Positions 11,454 to 23,147 of a stretch of 64,000 nt of DNA are shown piece after piece. The position numbers and the translations under genes were made by a program. Under the pieces are notes generated by a model that worked only from the letters and a program-made list of their open reading frames with translations, searched no databases and was not told where the DNA came from. Numbering within the stretch: position 1 is the stretch's first letter; every line of letters starts with the position of its first letter. Location: contig NC_134539.1 of the NCBI RefSeq assembly GCF_050624435.1, positions 49,322,001 through 49,386,000 of the forward strand. Reading direction: 5' to 3'. The stretch is from Tenrec ecaudatus (Eukaryota; Chordata; Mammalia; Afrosoricida; Tenrecidae).

Positions 11454-12597
11454 TAAATACTTTTGTAAAATCATAAAGGTCGCTTGAGTGGGTCTGTCTG
11501 ACCATCGCTGCAGCCTAGTTTATCTTTCCATTTGCTGTCTACTTTCTAAACATTTTTATTACATTTATACTTATGACTGAAGTAATGTTTTCATGAATGA
11601 AACTGATTTACTGGGTTAATACTCAACTGACGTTCACATTCACAGAGGTGGGTATAACACACTGAGAATTTTGAGATTAGAAGAAAATTAATTTGGATAT
11701 ATATTTGTCTCATTACATGGATAAAAGTCCACATAAATGTTAGGAGATGAATGTAAATGGTTTCTGTAATTTTCGTTAAGGAAATTGAAATGTGTCCAAA
11801 AAAATGTGTCCAGCAAACCTTGGGTTAATTGGTTTTAGGGTGCCTCCACACCGTCTGACCTCTTAAGTAAAGGATTTACTAAATATTTTCTAACATGCCT
11901 CAGTTTTTCAACTGTTTGCAAGAACTTTTTCCTGAACTATTCCCTAAACAATCATTATTGCAAGCTTCTCTGTTACAGCCTGCAAAGAAAACAAGTTTTT
12001 CCCTTTGTGTATTTGCACTATGCCATTTCTCAAGCCCCTCTGCAAACACTTCTGAAAATAATAGCTATGAACCACTTCTCTCAAAGCTAATGATAAGCAG
12101 AAGTAAAGCCGGCAGAAACGGGGGTTTAAAAACAATGTGGAGTTCAACCTGTAACAGTGTCTGTCTTCTCAGTCAAGCCAAATGCACCCAAATTTGGTGT
12201 GCTCTTACATAGTACAATCCCTTTCCTTTAAAAAAAATTCCATAAATTGTTTTTTTCTTTTTTTTTCCTTCCCTAACTTTTAAAAATCTTTTGCCCCCTC
12301 CTAAGCACACCTTCAAATATGTCTGAGTGGTTTCTCAGAGTCCAATTTTCTACATAATTGTGAACCAGATACCCTCTTCACAGCTCTTTCTTCCTTTTGT
12401 ACAAGGGCTGTCCTCTAAATCCACAGCACAACTTCCCTTTCGGAATTCCCTTTGCCCTTCCCTTGTGTCCTATGCTTCATAGGAAAATATTTAAGAATGG
12501 TCCTTAAGATTCCACACACTCTAATCCCCAGAAACTGTAAAATGAAGAGATACTATCTTCATGATGCTGTTATATTATATGACACATATGAAATTGA
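11454..12597. other. No gene recognised
   Basis: An open frame of 105 codons at 11895-12212 has no recognisable domain and sits in low-complexity AT-rich sequence. I do not call it a gene. Confidence 0.45.
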
Positions 12598-12628
12598 CCT
12601 TGTTGTTAGATGCCATCAAGTCAGTTCT

Positions 12629-13234
12629 TGATGTCAGCCCCCCACAACTAATTGCAGGTTCAGTAAGTGCAATTGTATGGAGATGGGACACAAGAGGGCA
12701 GGAGAGAGCAATTTATTGCTAACCAAGGTGTATACATCTTTTAGGGACATACAAGCCCCCTAATTACAGGTAAAGACATACGTCACAGGAAGGAGTTGTA
12801 CAATAGGCAATATAAGCAATAGGAGGGGATATACAATAGGCATAAGGGTAACAGGAAGGGGATGAGCTGGGGCTGTACACATGATAGGAAGGGGAGGGAC
12901 TAGAGGTATACATGAGACAAGATGGGCGGACCCTAGATTCATGATGGCGGCCTTACTTTGGACACCTTTGGGTGGCCTTGACCTCCCTGGGTTCTCCTTC
13001 AGGGAAACAGTTTACTACTATCCTTATCAGAAGGGAATGGCCCATACTTAGGGTATGATAGAATATACAGTCTGCTTGCTTTGGATGGCTGATAACCCTT
13101 AGAGAGAATAACCCCTGACCTACTTTTGTTAACCTCCAGGACCAAGTGTATAGTCATTTGCCATGCGTAGCAAGCAGCTAAGTTTGACATTGATCTGGGG
13201 GGAGACAACTTGAGAGAAATCTTTGTTTCCCACA
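12629..13234 (-). mobile_element. Solo LTR, 6-bp-TSD family, copy 2
   Basis: Same family as 9091-9831 but with internal deletions. AGTTCT lies on both sides (12623-12628 and 13235-13240), and removing the element restores the RTE text without a gap. Confidence 0.85.
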
Positions 13235-13314
13235 AGTTCTGACTCATACTGACCCTATGTACAACAGAATGAAATATCACCCAGTTCTCTGTAATATTCA
13301 CAATTGATCTTATG

Positions 13315-13541
13315 CAGGGGTCCTCAAACTACGGCCGTGGGCCACATGCGGCCCACTGAGGACATTTATCCGATCCACTGGGTGTTTTTGCCCCATTTGT
13401 TTTTTTACTTCAAAATAAGATATGTGCAGTGTGCATAGGAATTTGTTCATAGTTTTCTTTTAAACTATAGTCTGGCACTCCAACAGGGAGAGTCTGAGGG
13501 AGAGTGAACTGGCCCTCTGTTTAAAAGTTTGAGGACCCCAG
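13315..13541. mobile_element. hAT-type MITE (CAGGGGTCCTCAAACT ends)
   Basis: The 5' end caggggtcctcaaact mirrors the 3' end agtttgaggacccc. ATCTTATG is duplicated exactly on both sides (13307-13314 and 13542-13549), the 8-bp signature of hAT transposition. It is non-coding and therefore mobilised in trans. The sequence resembles hAT families reported as horizontally transferred among tetrapods; the exact family name is uncertain. Confidence 0.85.
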
Positions 13542-14319
13542 ATCTTATGTTTGAGCCCATTGTTGCAGCCACTGTATAAATACATCTAGTCCAGGAACAT
13601 GATATCCTTTCCTAGGGAAGGGTCCCTTCTGATAACATGCCCAAAGTACTATGAGTACAAGGTCTCATCACCTTGCTTCCAAGGAGCATTCTGACTGTAC
13701 TTCTTTCAAGACAGATTGATTTGTTCTTTTTGGTAGTACATGACACTTTCAATATTCTTTACTTGCACCATATATAAATACACCAGTCTTCTTCAATCTT
13801 CCCTACTCAATGTTCAACTTTCACATGCACAGGAGGCAATAGAAAATACCATGTCTTGGGTCAAGTACACCTTAGTCCTCAAGGTAACACTCTTGCTTTT
13901 CAACTAGTTAAAAAGGTCTTAGGCAGCAGATTTACCTGATGCAATGAGTTCTATGGTCTCTTGACTACTGCTTCTGTGAGCATCAGTTGTGGATTTCAGC
14001 AGGATGAAACCCTTGACAACTTCAATTTTTTTCTCTTAGTATCATGAAGTCACCTAGTAGTTCAGTTGTGAGGATTTTTTTTCTTTACATTAAGTTGTTG
14101 TACGTGTTAAAGAGGACACAACCTTGCTTATTGAAAGCGAGGAGGACTCGAAACATTTGCTGATAGATCAAGGTTTTCAGATTTCAATACAGATTATAAC
14201 AACATAAAGAAAAAAAAGGTAGTATCATGTAAAACTTTGATGAGTTTGTATACTACGTCATTGTGATACTTGGGTTTATGGTGCCACCTAGGTCTCCATA
14301 GGAACATGTGGGCAAAGTT

Positions 14320-14620
14320 TAATCCAATTGCAGCTTGATTGGAGTGCAAATGAGAGAAATACTTTTCATGGTCGGCTTCGTGTCTGCCTTCCTCCCTGAT
14401 AATTGGACCAGTGTGCTGCTGCTTGAGCTAGTTCTTTGCCTCAACTGAGTGCTGCACTACCTGTGGGCCAAGCCAACCCTGAGATCCTATAAATAGAGCT
14501 TGAGGCACCTTTAAGATCCGCTTCCCATTGCTGTTGGTGCATACATCACTTGAGCTCCAGACCTAGTTAGCACAATAAAGACCTAGTTAGCACAATAAAC
14601 CTATCACAGTCTTCCTTTAG
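14320..14620 (-). mobile_element. Diverged family C LTR fragment
   Basis: The stretch ggaccagtgtgctgctgc..cactacctgtgggcc parallels 15728-15790 in copy 3 of family C. A 20-bp unit ending in caataaa is tandemly duplicated at about 14561-14600. Confidence 0.5.
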
Positions 14621-14724
14621 GCTGTTAATAAATTGGCTTCTTATGAGTTTCTTGTTGATCTTTAGTCTAGTTACCGTAAGTACCAAGAGATTGGGCTCAT
14701 TGAATCACAGGGATTGCTTTAGAC

Positions 14725-14917
14725 CAGCAGTTCTCAACCTGTCGGTTGCAACCCCTTTGGGGGTCAAACAACCCTTTCAAAGGGTTCGCCCAATTCATAA
14801 TAGTAACAAAATTGCAGTGATGAATTAACAACAGAAATAATTTTACGGTTGGGGGGTCACCACAACATGAGGAACTTTATTAAAGGGTCGCAGCATTAGG
14901 AAGGTTGAAAACCACTG
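14725..14917 (+). mobile_element. SPIN-like hAT MITE, copy 1
   Basis: The ends are CAGCAGTTCTCAACCT and AGGTTGAAAACCACTG, with the characteristic body (ggttgcaacccctttggggg, aacatgaggaactt). Eight-base flanks CTTTAGAC and CTTTACGC match at six positions. SPIN elements are short hAT transposons known from tenrec, rodents, bushbaby, bats, opossum, frog and lizard through horizontal transfer. It lacks a transposase. Confidence 0.85.
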
Positions 14918-15608
14918 CTTTACGCTATGTTAATTGCATAATTGTGGGCATATCAAGTCTTCTGAGGTTCAGAACCTTCAATATAATTGACAGTGGAAGG
15001 TCCTTTAAAGTGGTTGAAATGCTTCATTCTAACAGCAAAACACACCCTTTCTTAATACCACAGTATTTCTAGATTCTATCGTCTAGAGTCATGGTGCAAG
15101 CATAGCTATAGCTATGTCGATTTGGAATCAGCCTGTGTGAGTATAATCGTTTTGCTTAGTGCTTCATCTATCTTGCCATTGTGTTTTTTAAATACATACT
15201 TTAGCTCTTTCCCTGGGGTTCAATCAGGGACTTGGGATGGTAACTTATTTGGCCTTCCAGTTTTTGTATAAGAGGTTATTGTATAAGAGGTAGTTATCTG
15301 AAAGTAGATGATAAATTATAGAGTTCTTTTTGTGAATTCACTCTTATATGTCATTCTTGTGGCCTGTCGTGTAATCTAAAAACTATAGCTTGCCTGCATG
15401 TAGTCGATTAGTATTATTAGAGAAACAGTACAGATGATGCCTGATAAAATAACTGAGCTGAACACCCCCTAAACTGCCTCTGTTGCTATTGGATCCTCCA
15501 TCAGCCTGGCTTCCTAACAGTTTTTTCTCTTTCTCTGTTCTACTAGGAGTGGTTATTAGTTGGCTTGATTGTACCAGGTAATCAGACCCAATATATGAGG
15601 TAACAGAT
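14918..15608. other. No gene recognised
   Basis: Unassigned non-coding sequence. Confidence 0.5.
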
Positions 15609-16172
15609 TGAGGTAGTTAGTTTATTGTGCCAGCCTGGCCAATAAACACATGTGGGATTAATTGAAGGGCAGAGAGATAAATGGCTCCTGGAGCCTCACC
15701 TTTCTTGTCTCTGGCTCTTTGATCATCGGACCAGTGTGTGGCTGCCTTGCTTGTTCTGTGCCTCAATTTGCAAGCTACACTACCTGTGGGACACCTACCC
15801 CTGGACTGTGTCACTGTAATTTGAGGTTCCTTCAAGACCTGCCTCACCACACAATTGGAATTTACATCTCTTGAGCTGGGGCCTGACTGTTGGTGACTGA
15901 CTGGCTGTTGGTGACCTGGCTGACTGTTGGTGACCTGCCTTGCTATTTGCTGCCTGTGCACAAATAGCCTGAATCGCTCTACAGAGGACTACCTGGCGGC
16001 CCTCAAGACTTGAAGGACTGCCAGTGTCTCACAACTGTCTCACGGGAGTGACTTGCACTGAGCCATTTGCACTGCCTTATAATTTAACTGTTTATTTCTT
16101 GTGTTATATATTTATCTGTCTGTATTTATTAGCAATTTGGTTTTGTCTCTCTAGAGAACCCTGTCTAACACA
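15609..16172 (-). mobile_element. LTR-like element, family C, copy 3
   Basis: Reverse orientation: TGAGGTAGTTAG at the left and CTGTCTAACACA at the right. Direct AGAT flanks (15605-15608 and 16173-16176). The right end is near-identical in reverse to the start of copy 1. Confidence 0.7.
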
Positions 16173-16176
16173 AGAT

Positions 16177-16711
16177 GTTTCATTAGAAGCATGAAATCAG
16201 AACAAAGCAATGTATATAACTATGCTGGTAGGCACTTCCAGGACAAGGGGAGACTTCTGAAATCGTTGATTTAAAATCATTTCTCTAATAATTAGATTGC
16301 TGAGGTCTTCCAGATACACTGCTTGGCTCTATCATATGTGTGGATTTATTTTACACACTTGCTAAAAACTTTTTCAATGATGCTGTACTTTGGATACAAT
16401 AAAGACTATTAGATAACATGCATGCTAGCAGCTTGGGAAACCTTTCATTATCTCACCAAACTTCTCTTATACTAATTCAAGAATATTACTTATGAATGAC
16501 GCAGACAGCTGGCTCTACTTAACATCTGGTAAAGTATTCGTATTAATCACTGTACTCACACTAGGCAGTGAGTGTTGAGATTTTCTTCAACCTGAATTCC
16601 GGGGCACACATTACTTTTTAGTCAGTAGGCCAAGTCAGGAAGGTAAGCGTATCCATAAAGGTAGGAACTGTGGCTTCAAAGTTTATCTGAATTTTAAAAT
16701 GGCATCACTAG
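16177..16711. other. No gene recognised
   Basis: Non-coding sequence up to the SINE head at 16712. Confidence 0.5.
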
Positions 16712-16866
16712 GGAAGGAGCCCTGGTGGCATAGTGAGTTATGCATTGGGCTGCTAACTGCAAGGTTAGAAGTTCAAAATCACCAGACAATCCTCGTGAGA
16801 AAAATGAGGCTTTCTACTCCTGTAAAAATTATAGTCTCAGAAATTCAGAGGTAGTTCTGCCTTTTC

Positions 16867-19456
16867 TTTTTTTTTTTTTTCTTTTTTTTTTATTTCTGCC
16901 TTTTTAAAAAAATTTATTTATTTATGTAGTTTAACAATTTATTGGGGCTGATACAATTCTTTTCACAGTTCATACATATACATACATCAATTGTATAAAG
17001 CACATCTGTACAGTCTTTGCCCTAATCATTTTTTTTCCTCTTTTCTTCTTTTACATTTTATTAGGGACTCATACAACTCTTACCACAATCCATACATATA
17101 CATACATCAATTGTATAAAGCACATCCATACATTCCCTGCCCCAATCATTCTCAAGGCATTTGCTCTCCACTTAAGCCCCTTGCATCAGGTCCTCTTTTT
17201 TTCCCCCCTCCCTCCCCATTCCCCCCTCCCTCATATGCCCTTGGTAATTTATACATCGTTATTTTGTCATATCTTGCCCTATCCGGAGTCTCCCTTCCCC
17301 CCTTCTCTGCTGTCCCTCTCCCAGGGAAGAGGTCACATGTGGATCCTTGTAATCAGTTCCCCCTTTCCAACCCACTCACCCTCCACTCTTCCAGCATCGT
17401 CCCTCACACCCTTGGTCCTGAAGGTATCATCCACCCTGGATTCCCTGTACCTCCAACCCTCATATGTACCAGTGTACAGCCTCTGTCCTATCCAGCCCTG
17501 CAAGGTAGAATTCGGATCATGGTAATTGGGGGGAGGAAGCATCCAGGATCTGGGGGAAAGCTGTGTTCTTCATCGATACTACCTCACACCCTAATTAACC
17601 CATCTCCTCTCCTAAACCCCTCTATGAGGGGATCTCCATTGGCCGACACTTGGGCCTTGGGTCTCCACTCTGCACTTCCCCCTTCATTTGATATGATATA
17701 TATATATACATATATACACATACATATACACATATATACACATACATACACACACTTATATCTTTTTTTTTTTTTGCATGATGCCTTATACCTGGTCCCT
17801 TGGGCACCTCGTGATCGCACTGGCCGGTGTGCTTCTTCCATGTGGGCTTATTTGCTTCTGAGCTAGATGGCCGCTTGTTCACCTTCAAGCCTTTAAGACC
17901 CCAGACACTATCTCTTTTGATAGCCGGGCACCATCAGCTTTCTTCACCACATTTGCTTATGCACCCATTTGTCTTCAGCGATCCTATCATGGAGGTGTGC
18001 AGTCAATGATAGGATTTTTTGTTCTTTGATGCCTGGTAACTGATCCCTTTGGGACCACTCAATCACACAGGCTGGTGTGTTCTTCCATGTGGACTTTGTT
18101 GCTTCTGAGCTAGATGGCCGCTTGTTTATCTTCAAGCCTTTAAGACCCCAGTCACTATCTCTTTTGATAGCCGGACACCATCAGCTTTCTTCACCACATT
18201 TACTTGTTCACCCACTTTGGCTCCAGCCGTTGTGTCGGGAAAGTGAGCATCGTAGAGTTCCAATTTAATAAAAGAAGGTATTCATGCATTGAGGGAGTGT
18301 TTGAGTAGAGGCCCAAGGTCCTTCTGCCACCTTAATACTTGACCTATAAATATAGACACATATATCTATTTCCCCATCCTCCTATATATATTTGCATGTA
18401 CATGTCTTTGTCTAGACCTCCATGAATGCCCTTTGACTCCTAGCTCTTTCCTCCATCTCCCTTGACTTTCCTCCTGCCCTACTACCATGCTTCATCGCCA
18501 CCTGGGCTAGAGTATACCTCTTCTCTAAGCAACCTTACCCTTGATCATTTCCCACCAGGCATGCCACTCCCCCTTCTCTACCATTTGGGGTCCCATGTTT
18601 TTCCCTTGTCCCTGGGTTTGTTAACACCACTTCCTTACCCCCCACCCCCCCACCCCAAGTCCCCCCGGAACTGTCGGTCCCGTTGTTTTTCCTCCAGATA
18701 GTTCATCAAGCCTGTCCTATTCAGACAGACCTGTGGAGTCACTAACATGCACGAAAACTAGACAGAGGAAAACAAAGCAACAGTATACAACCAGACAACA
18801 AAACAACAAAAACAAACCACTGACAAAGAACAGAACAAAACAGTTCACAAGAGAAAAGCTTGTAGTTAGTTCAGGGATCGTTTGCTGGCCCTTAGGAGCG
18901 TTTTCCAGTCCAGTCTGTTGGGGCACCACGCCCTGGCCCCAAAGTCCACTTTCAGCATTCCCTGGGGACCTTGCCACTCCATTCCCTTGCTGTTCCGCTG
19001 CACTCCCCCAGTGATTTGCCTCGGTGTGGTGGGATCAGGTCAGGTGCAATTTCCACACTGTGTCTCCGGTGCTGTCCCCTGTATCGCCCTTAGTCACTGA
19101 GGGGCATCATGTCTCATAGTAGGGCCAGCCATGTTGTTCTCTCTGTGGACTGGCTGCTCTACTCAGGAACATCATCATCACGGCCTGGTGGGCCAGGCTG
19201 TGCTCCACTCTCTCCTCCTGCCCCTTCATCTGCTCCCGTGTGCTCTGATCAAATATGTCCATCTCCCAGAGCTGCAGAGCCAATGTCGTCCCTTGGAACA
19301 AATTCTTTTCGGGGGAGGGGCAGGATTCCACTTAATTTATGGTGCTGGGGCCAGCCTCCCAGACCTCTCCACCGGTTCCCTCCTCCACGCCGGGATATTG
19401 CATTCTCACCTTGCGGCACTGGGTTGAAGTCTGGTCCCACTTTCCCTGTGGAGATA
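16867..19456 (-). mobile_element. L1-type long 3'-end element, minus strand
   Basis: It begins with T-rich poly(A) tails and the reverse of the family 3' end (cattttattagggactcatacaactctt) and extends to 19456. The target TTCTGCCTTTT occurs three times (16855, 16894, 19456), so a short tail-bearing insertion and then a longer one used the same site. The family carries an AATAAA signal and A tail. No ORF1 or ORF2 is visible, so it is 5'-truncated or a non-autonomous L1 passenger. Assignment to L1 rests on the tail, the target duplications and the tttaagacccca module shared with older L1-like sequence near 43150. Confidence 0.75.
17765..18240 (-). repeat. Tandem pair of ~245-bp modules within the L1-type element
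   Basis: Two successive units each contain gcttctgagctagatggccg, cctttaagacccca, cttttgatagccgg and caccatcagctttcttcacc. The same doubled arrangement is present at 20920-21390 and 55480-55990. Copies at 32510-32760 and 50450-50700 have a single unit. Confidence 0.85.
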
Positions 19457-19473
19457 TCTGCCTTTTCTTATAG

Positions 19474-19664
19474 CATGGTTTTCATCCTTCCTAATGCCAT
19501 GACCCTTTAATATAGTTCCTCAAGTTGTGGTGACCCCCAACGATAAAACTACTTTCATTGCTATTTCATAACTGTAATTTTGCTACTGTCATGAATCAGG
19601 CAACCCCTGTGAAAGGGTCTTTCGACCTCCAAAGGGCTCACAATACACAGATTGAGAACTGCTG
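19474..19664 (-). mobile_element. SPIN-like hAT MITE, copy 2
   Basis: Reverse orientation copy of the 14725 element, ending gattgagaactgctg. Flanks TCTTATAG and TCCTATAG match at seven of eight bases. It sits inside the split AfroSINE. Confidence 0.85.
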
Positions 19665-19892
19665 TCCTATAGGGTCTCTATGAGTCAGAATTGACTCGAT
19701 TTCAGTAGTTTGGTTTTGAGTTTGTACATTGCGCATTCTTATCTAGATGTCTATAAATAATTATTTCCATCTATGATTTGTGTTTGCTTCACAACTACCT
19801 TGCCAACATCTTCATTTGACATGCCTATCTTTCCTTATGATGGGCTTATATTAATTAAGTCACAGGCCAAGATGCCGTAAAAAGTAACCCCC

Positions 19893-22063
19893 CTCCAGGA
19901 AAGGGACATATCTGATCGGAGCACACAGGAGCAGATTAAGGGGGAGGAGGAGAGAGTGGAGCACATCCTGGCCCACCAGGCTGTGAGGATGATGTTCCTG
20001 ATTAGAGCAGCCAATTCACAGAGAGGACAACATGGCTGGCCCCACTATGAGACACAATGCCCCTCATTGACCCCTGGCGCTACAGGGGACAGCACCGGAG
20101 ACACAGTGTGGGAATTGTGCCTGACCTGATCCACCACACCGAGGCAAAGCACTGGGGGAGTGCAGCAAAACAGCAAGAGAATGGAGCAGCACGGTCCCAA
20201 GGGAATGCTGAAAGTGGACTTTGGGGCCAGGGAGTGGTGCCCCAACAGACTGGACAGGAAAACACTCCTAAAGGCCAACAAACGATCCTTGAACTAACTA
20301 CAAGCTTTTCTTTCTTGATGTGTTTTGTTTTGTTCTTTGTCAGTGGTTTGTTGTTGTTGTTTTGTTGTATACTGTTGCTTTGTTTTCCTCTGCCTTGTTT
20401 CTGTGCATGTTATTATCTCCACAGGTCTGTCTGAATAGGACAGGCTGGATGAACTATCTGGAGGAAAAACAACGGGACCGACAGTTCTGGGGAGACTTGG
20501 GATAGGGGGAGGTGGGGGGTAAAGAAGTATTGTTAACAAACCCAGGGACAAGGGAACAACAAGGGATCCAAATTGGTGGTGAGGTAGGTGTGGCAGGCCT
20601 GGTAGGGAATGATCAAGGGTAAGGTAATGTAACAAAGAGGTATAGCTGTAACCCAGGTGGGGACAGAGCATCATAGTGGGACAGGAGGAAAGTCAAGGGA
20701 AATAGAGGAAAGAGCTAGGAGGCAAAGGACATTTATAGAGGTCTAGACAAAGACATGTACATATGCAAATATATATATGGATGGGGAAATAGATCTATGT
20801 GCCTATATTTATAGGTTTAATATTGAGGTGGCGGAAGGACCTTGGGCCTCTATTCAAGCACTTTCTCAATGTATGAATACTTTCTTCTATTAAATTGGCA
20901 TTCTATGATGCTCACCCTCCCGACACAATCATTGAAGCCAAAGCGGGTGAACAAGCAAATATGGTGAAGAAAGCTGATGGTGCCCGGCTATCAAAAGAGA
21001 TAGTGTCTGGAGTCTTAAAGGCTTGAAGAAAAACAAGCGGCCATCTAACTCAGAAGCAACAAAGCCCACATGGAAGAACTCACCAGCCTGTGTGATCACG
21101 TGGTTCCGAAGGGATCAGTTATCAGGCATCAAAGAACAAAAAATAATATCATTGGGTGCACACCTCCATGATACGATCGCCTAGGACAAACGGGTGCATA
21201 AGCAAATGTGGCGAAGAAAGCTGATGGTGCCCAGCTATCAAAAGAGATAGTGTATGGGGTCTTAAACGCTTGAAGATGAACAAGTGGCCATCTAGCTCAG
21301 AAGCAACAAAACCCACATGGAAGAAGCACACCAGCCTGTGCGATCACGAGGTGTCGAAGGGATCAGGTATAAGGCATTATCAGAAAAAAAAAAACTTACC
21401 ATAGTGAATGAAGGGGCAAGTGCAGAGTGGAGACCCAAAGCTCATTCGTCGGCCACTGGAGATCCCCTCACAGAGGAGTCTAGGGGAGGAGATGAGTCAG
21501 TCAGGGTGCAATGTAGCACCGATGAAGAATACAGCTTTCCTCCAGTTCCTAAATGCTTCCTTCCCCCCTCACCCCCCACCCAACTACCATGACCTGAATT
21601 CTACCTTGCAAGTCTGGATAGAGGAGAGGATGCACACTGGTGCAGATAGGAGCTGGAGGCACAGGGAATTCAGGGTGGATGATACCTTCAGGACCAGCGG
21701 TGTGAGGGGCGATACTGGGAGGGTAGAGGGTGAGTGGGTTGGAAAGAGGGAACCGATTACAAGGATCTACATGAGACCTCCTCCCTGGGGGACGGACAAC
21801 AGAAAAGGGGGTGAAGAGAGACGCTGGACAGGGCAAGATATGACAAAATCAAAATTTATAAATTATCAAGGGCTCATGAGAGAGGGGGGAGTAGGGAGGG
21901 AGGGGGAAAAGAGGACTTGATGCAAAGGGCTTAAGTGGAGAGCAAATGCTTTGAAAGTGATTAGGGCAAAGAATGTACAGATGTGCTTTATACAATTGAT
22001 GTATGTATGGATTGTGATAAAAGTTGTATGAGTCCCTAATAAAATGTTTAAAAAAAGAAGTAC
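19893..22063 (+). mobile_element. L1-type long 3'-end element, plus strand
   Basis: Exact 14-bp repeats AAAAAGTAACCCCC flank the element (19879-19892 and 22065-22078). It ends with CTAATAAAATG and an A-rich tail. It is the reverse complement of most of 17050-19265, including the doubled 245-bp module at 20920-21390. It is 5'-truncated and has no ORF resembling ORF1 or ORF2. Confidence 0.85.
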
Positions 22064-22078
22064 AAAAAAGTAACCCCC

Positions 22079-22442
22079 AAAATATAGTTCTTCAGAGATG
22101 TTTATGTTTTATTAGCACTTCATCCACATGTCATACAATTCAATAATTCAATCATATCAAGAAAAGTTGTACAATTATCACCACATTCAATTCTAGAAAC
22201 TACCAATATTCTTCCTTATACTCATTGTTACTCATGTAATTACTTTTTCTAATGGTGGTAAAAATATACACAACAAAACGTTCTCCAATTACATAACATC
22301 TACGTGTGTAATTCAGTGCCATTGATTCTATTCTTCATATTGTACAACCATTAATGATATCCTTTTCTAAATATTTCACTACTACTAACATAAGCTCAAT
22401 GCCCCTAAGCAACAACTTTTTCTCTTTCACCCATGGAAACCA
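22079..22442 (-). mobile_element. Old L1 remnant (antisense)
   Basis: Text such as cacatgtcatacaattcaat and caccacattcaattctag follows the pattern of antisense ancient L1 3' sequence. Boundaries are not defined. Confidence 0.4.
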
Positions 22443-22951
22443 TGGTAGTTACATAATCTGTTGTCAATTTGAGACTTAAGAGTGAATGGGGTAGAGTTTA
22501 GCTCATCAATCAGGTTGCAGCTTGATGACTTTACTTGGAGGCACTAAACAGATAAATAGCTGGCTGGAGGCGGGACACATGCTCACTCCCTGAGAGATTC
22601 TCTACTGACAAGCCACATGGAGCAATGCTGATGGCAGCCAGAGACTTGGAGCTGGAGGAGCCAGGTGGAGACCCACGCCAGGGCTGAGATGCTTCCACCA
22701 CCACTGGATCCCCAAGATTTTTCACCCACTGGCCTGTGATCTTCCTGCATTCGGTGTCATTGCATGTGTTTCCTGAGTCTGAAGAGGAATTTATAGATTG
22801 GTATTGGACATATGGGCTGATATTCAACTTATGGACTTGATCTGGACTGGGATGTTTTCTCAATATTCACTTGATCTTGTATATAATGCTCTTTCTTATA
22901 CACATATGAGTCTCCCTGGATTTCTCGCTCTAGTCTACCTGCACTAACACA
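22443..22951 (-). mobile_element. LTR-like element, family C, copy 4
   Basis: Left end tggtagttacataatctg and right end tctacctgcactaacaca are the reverse of the family termini. No clean target duplication was seen. Confidence 0.6.
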
Positions 22952-23147
22952 GTAACCATTGGTCATTTTATTTCTTATATAACAGTCTAGAAATATACTT
23001 GTAACCCAGAGTGAAATACCAACTCTCTCTTTTCAATAATTCAGGGTTTCAAGTTCCTTTCACCTTGCTTCTTCACCACACCCTAAAGTAGTGGTTTTCA
23101 AAATATGGCTTCTAGACTACCCAAAAAGCAACCACAAATAAATAAAC

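Larger units (their letters stand above)
12598..14215 (-). mobile_element. RTE/BovB LINE fragment, split by two later insertions
   Basis: The 3' end (gttgttagatgccatcaagtc) starts at 12602. The fragment continues beyond an LTR (12629-13234) and a hAT MITE (13315-13541) to about 14215. Part of it (13800-14030) recurs at 40457-40660, confirming one family. The coding frame is decayed. Both intruders carry exact target duplications, so the RTE copy is the oldest layer. Confidence 0.75.
16712..19725 (+). mobile_element. AfroSINE split by an L1-type element and a SPIN MITE
   Basis: The head and body (gagccctggtggcatagtg.., gaggctttctactcctgtaa) occupy 16712-16866. The SINE resumes at 19457-19473 and again at 19665-19725 (tcctatagggtctctatgag, gaattgactcgatttcagt). 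Two elements have landed inside one SINE. Confidence 0.85.

Noticed and set aside
11895..12212. 105-codon frame
   Set aside because: No homology recognised, AT-rich low-complexity surroundings, and an overlapping frame on the other strand.
16991..17866. 291-codon open frame
   Set aside because: It lies wholly inside an L1-type 3'-end element; other copies of the same element break the frame, and the peptide is low-complexity proline/serine with no domain.
21408..21920. 170-codon open frame
   Set aside because: Same repeat family in the opposite orientation; it is not conserved among copies.
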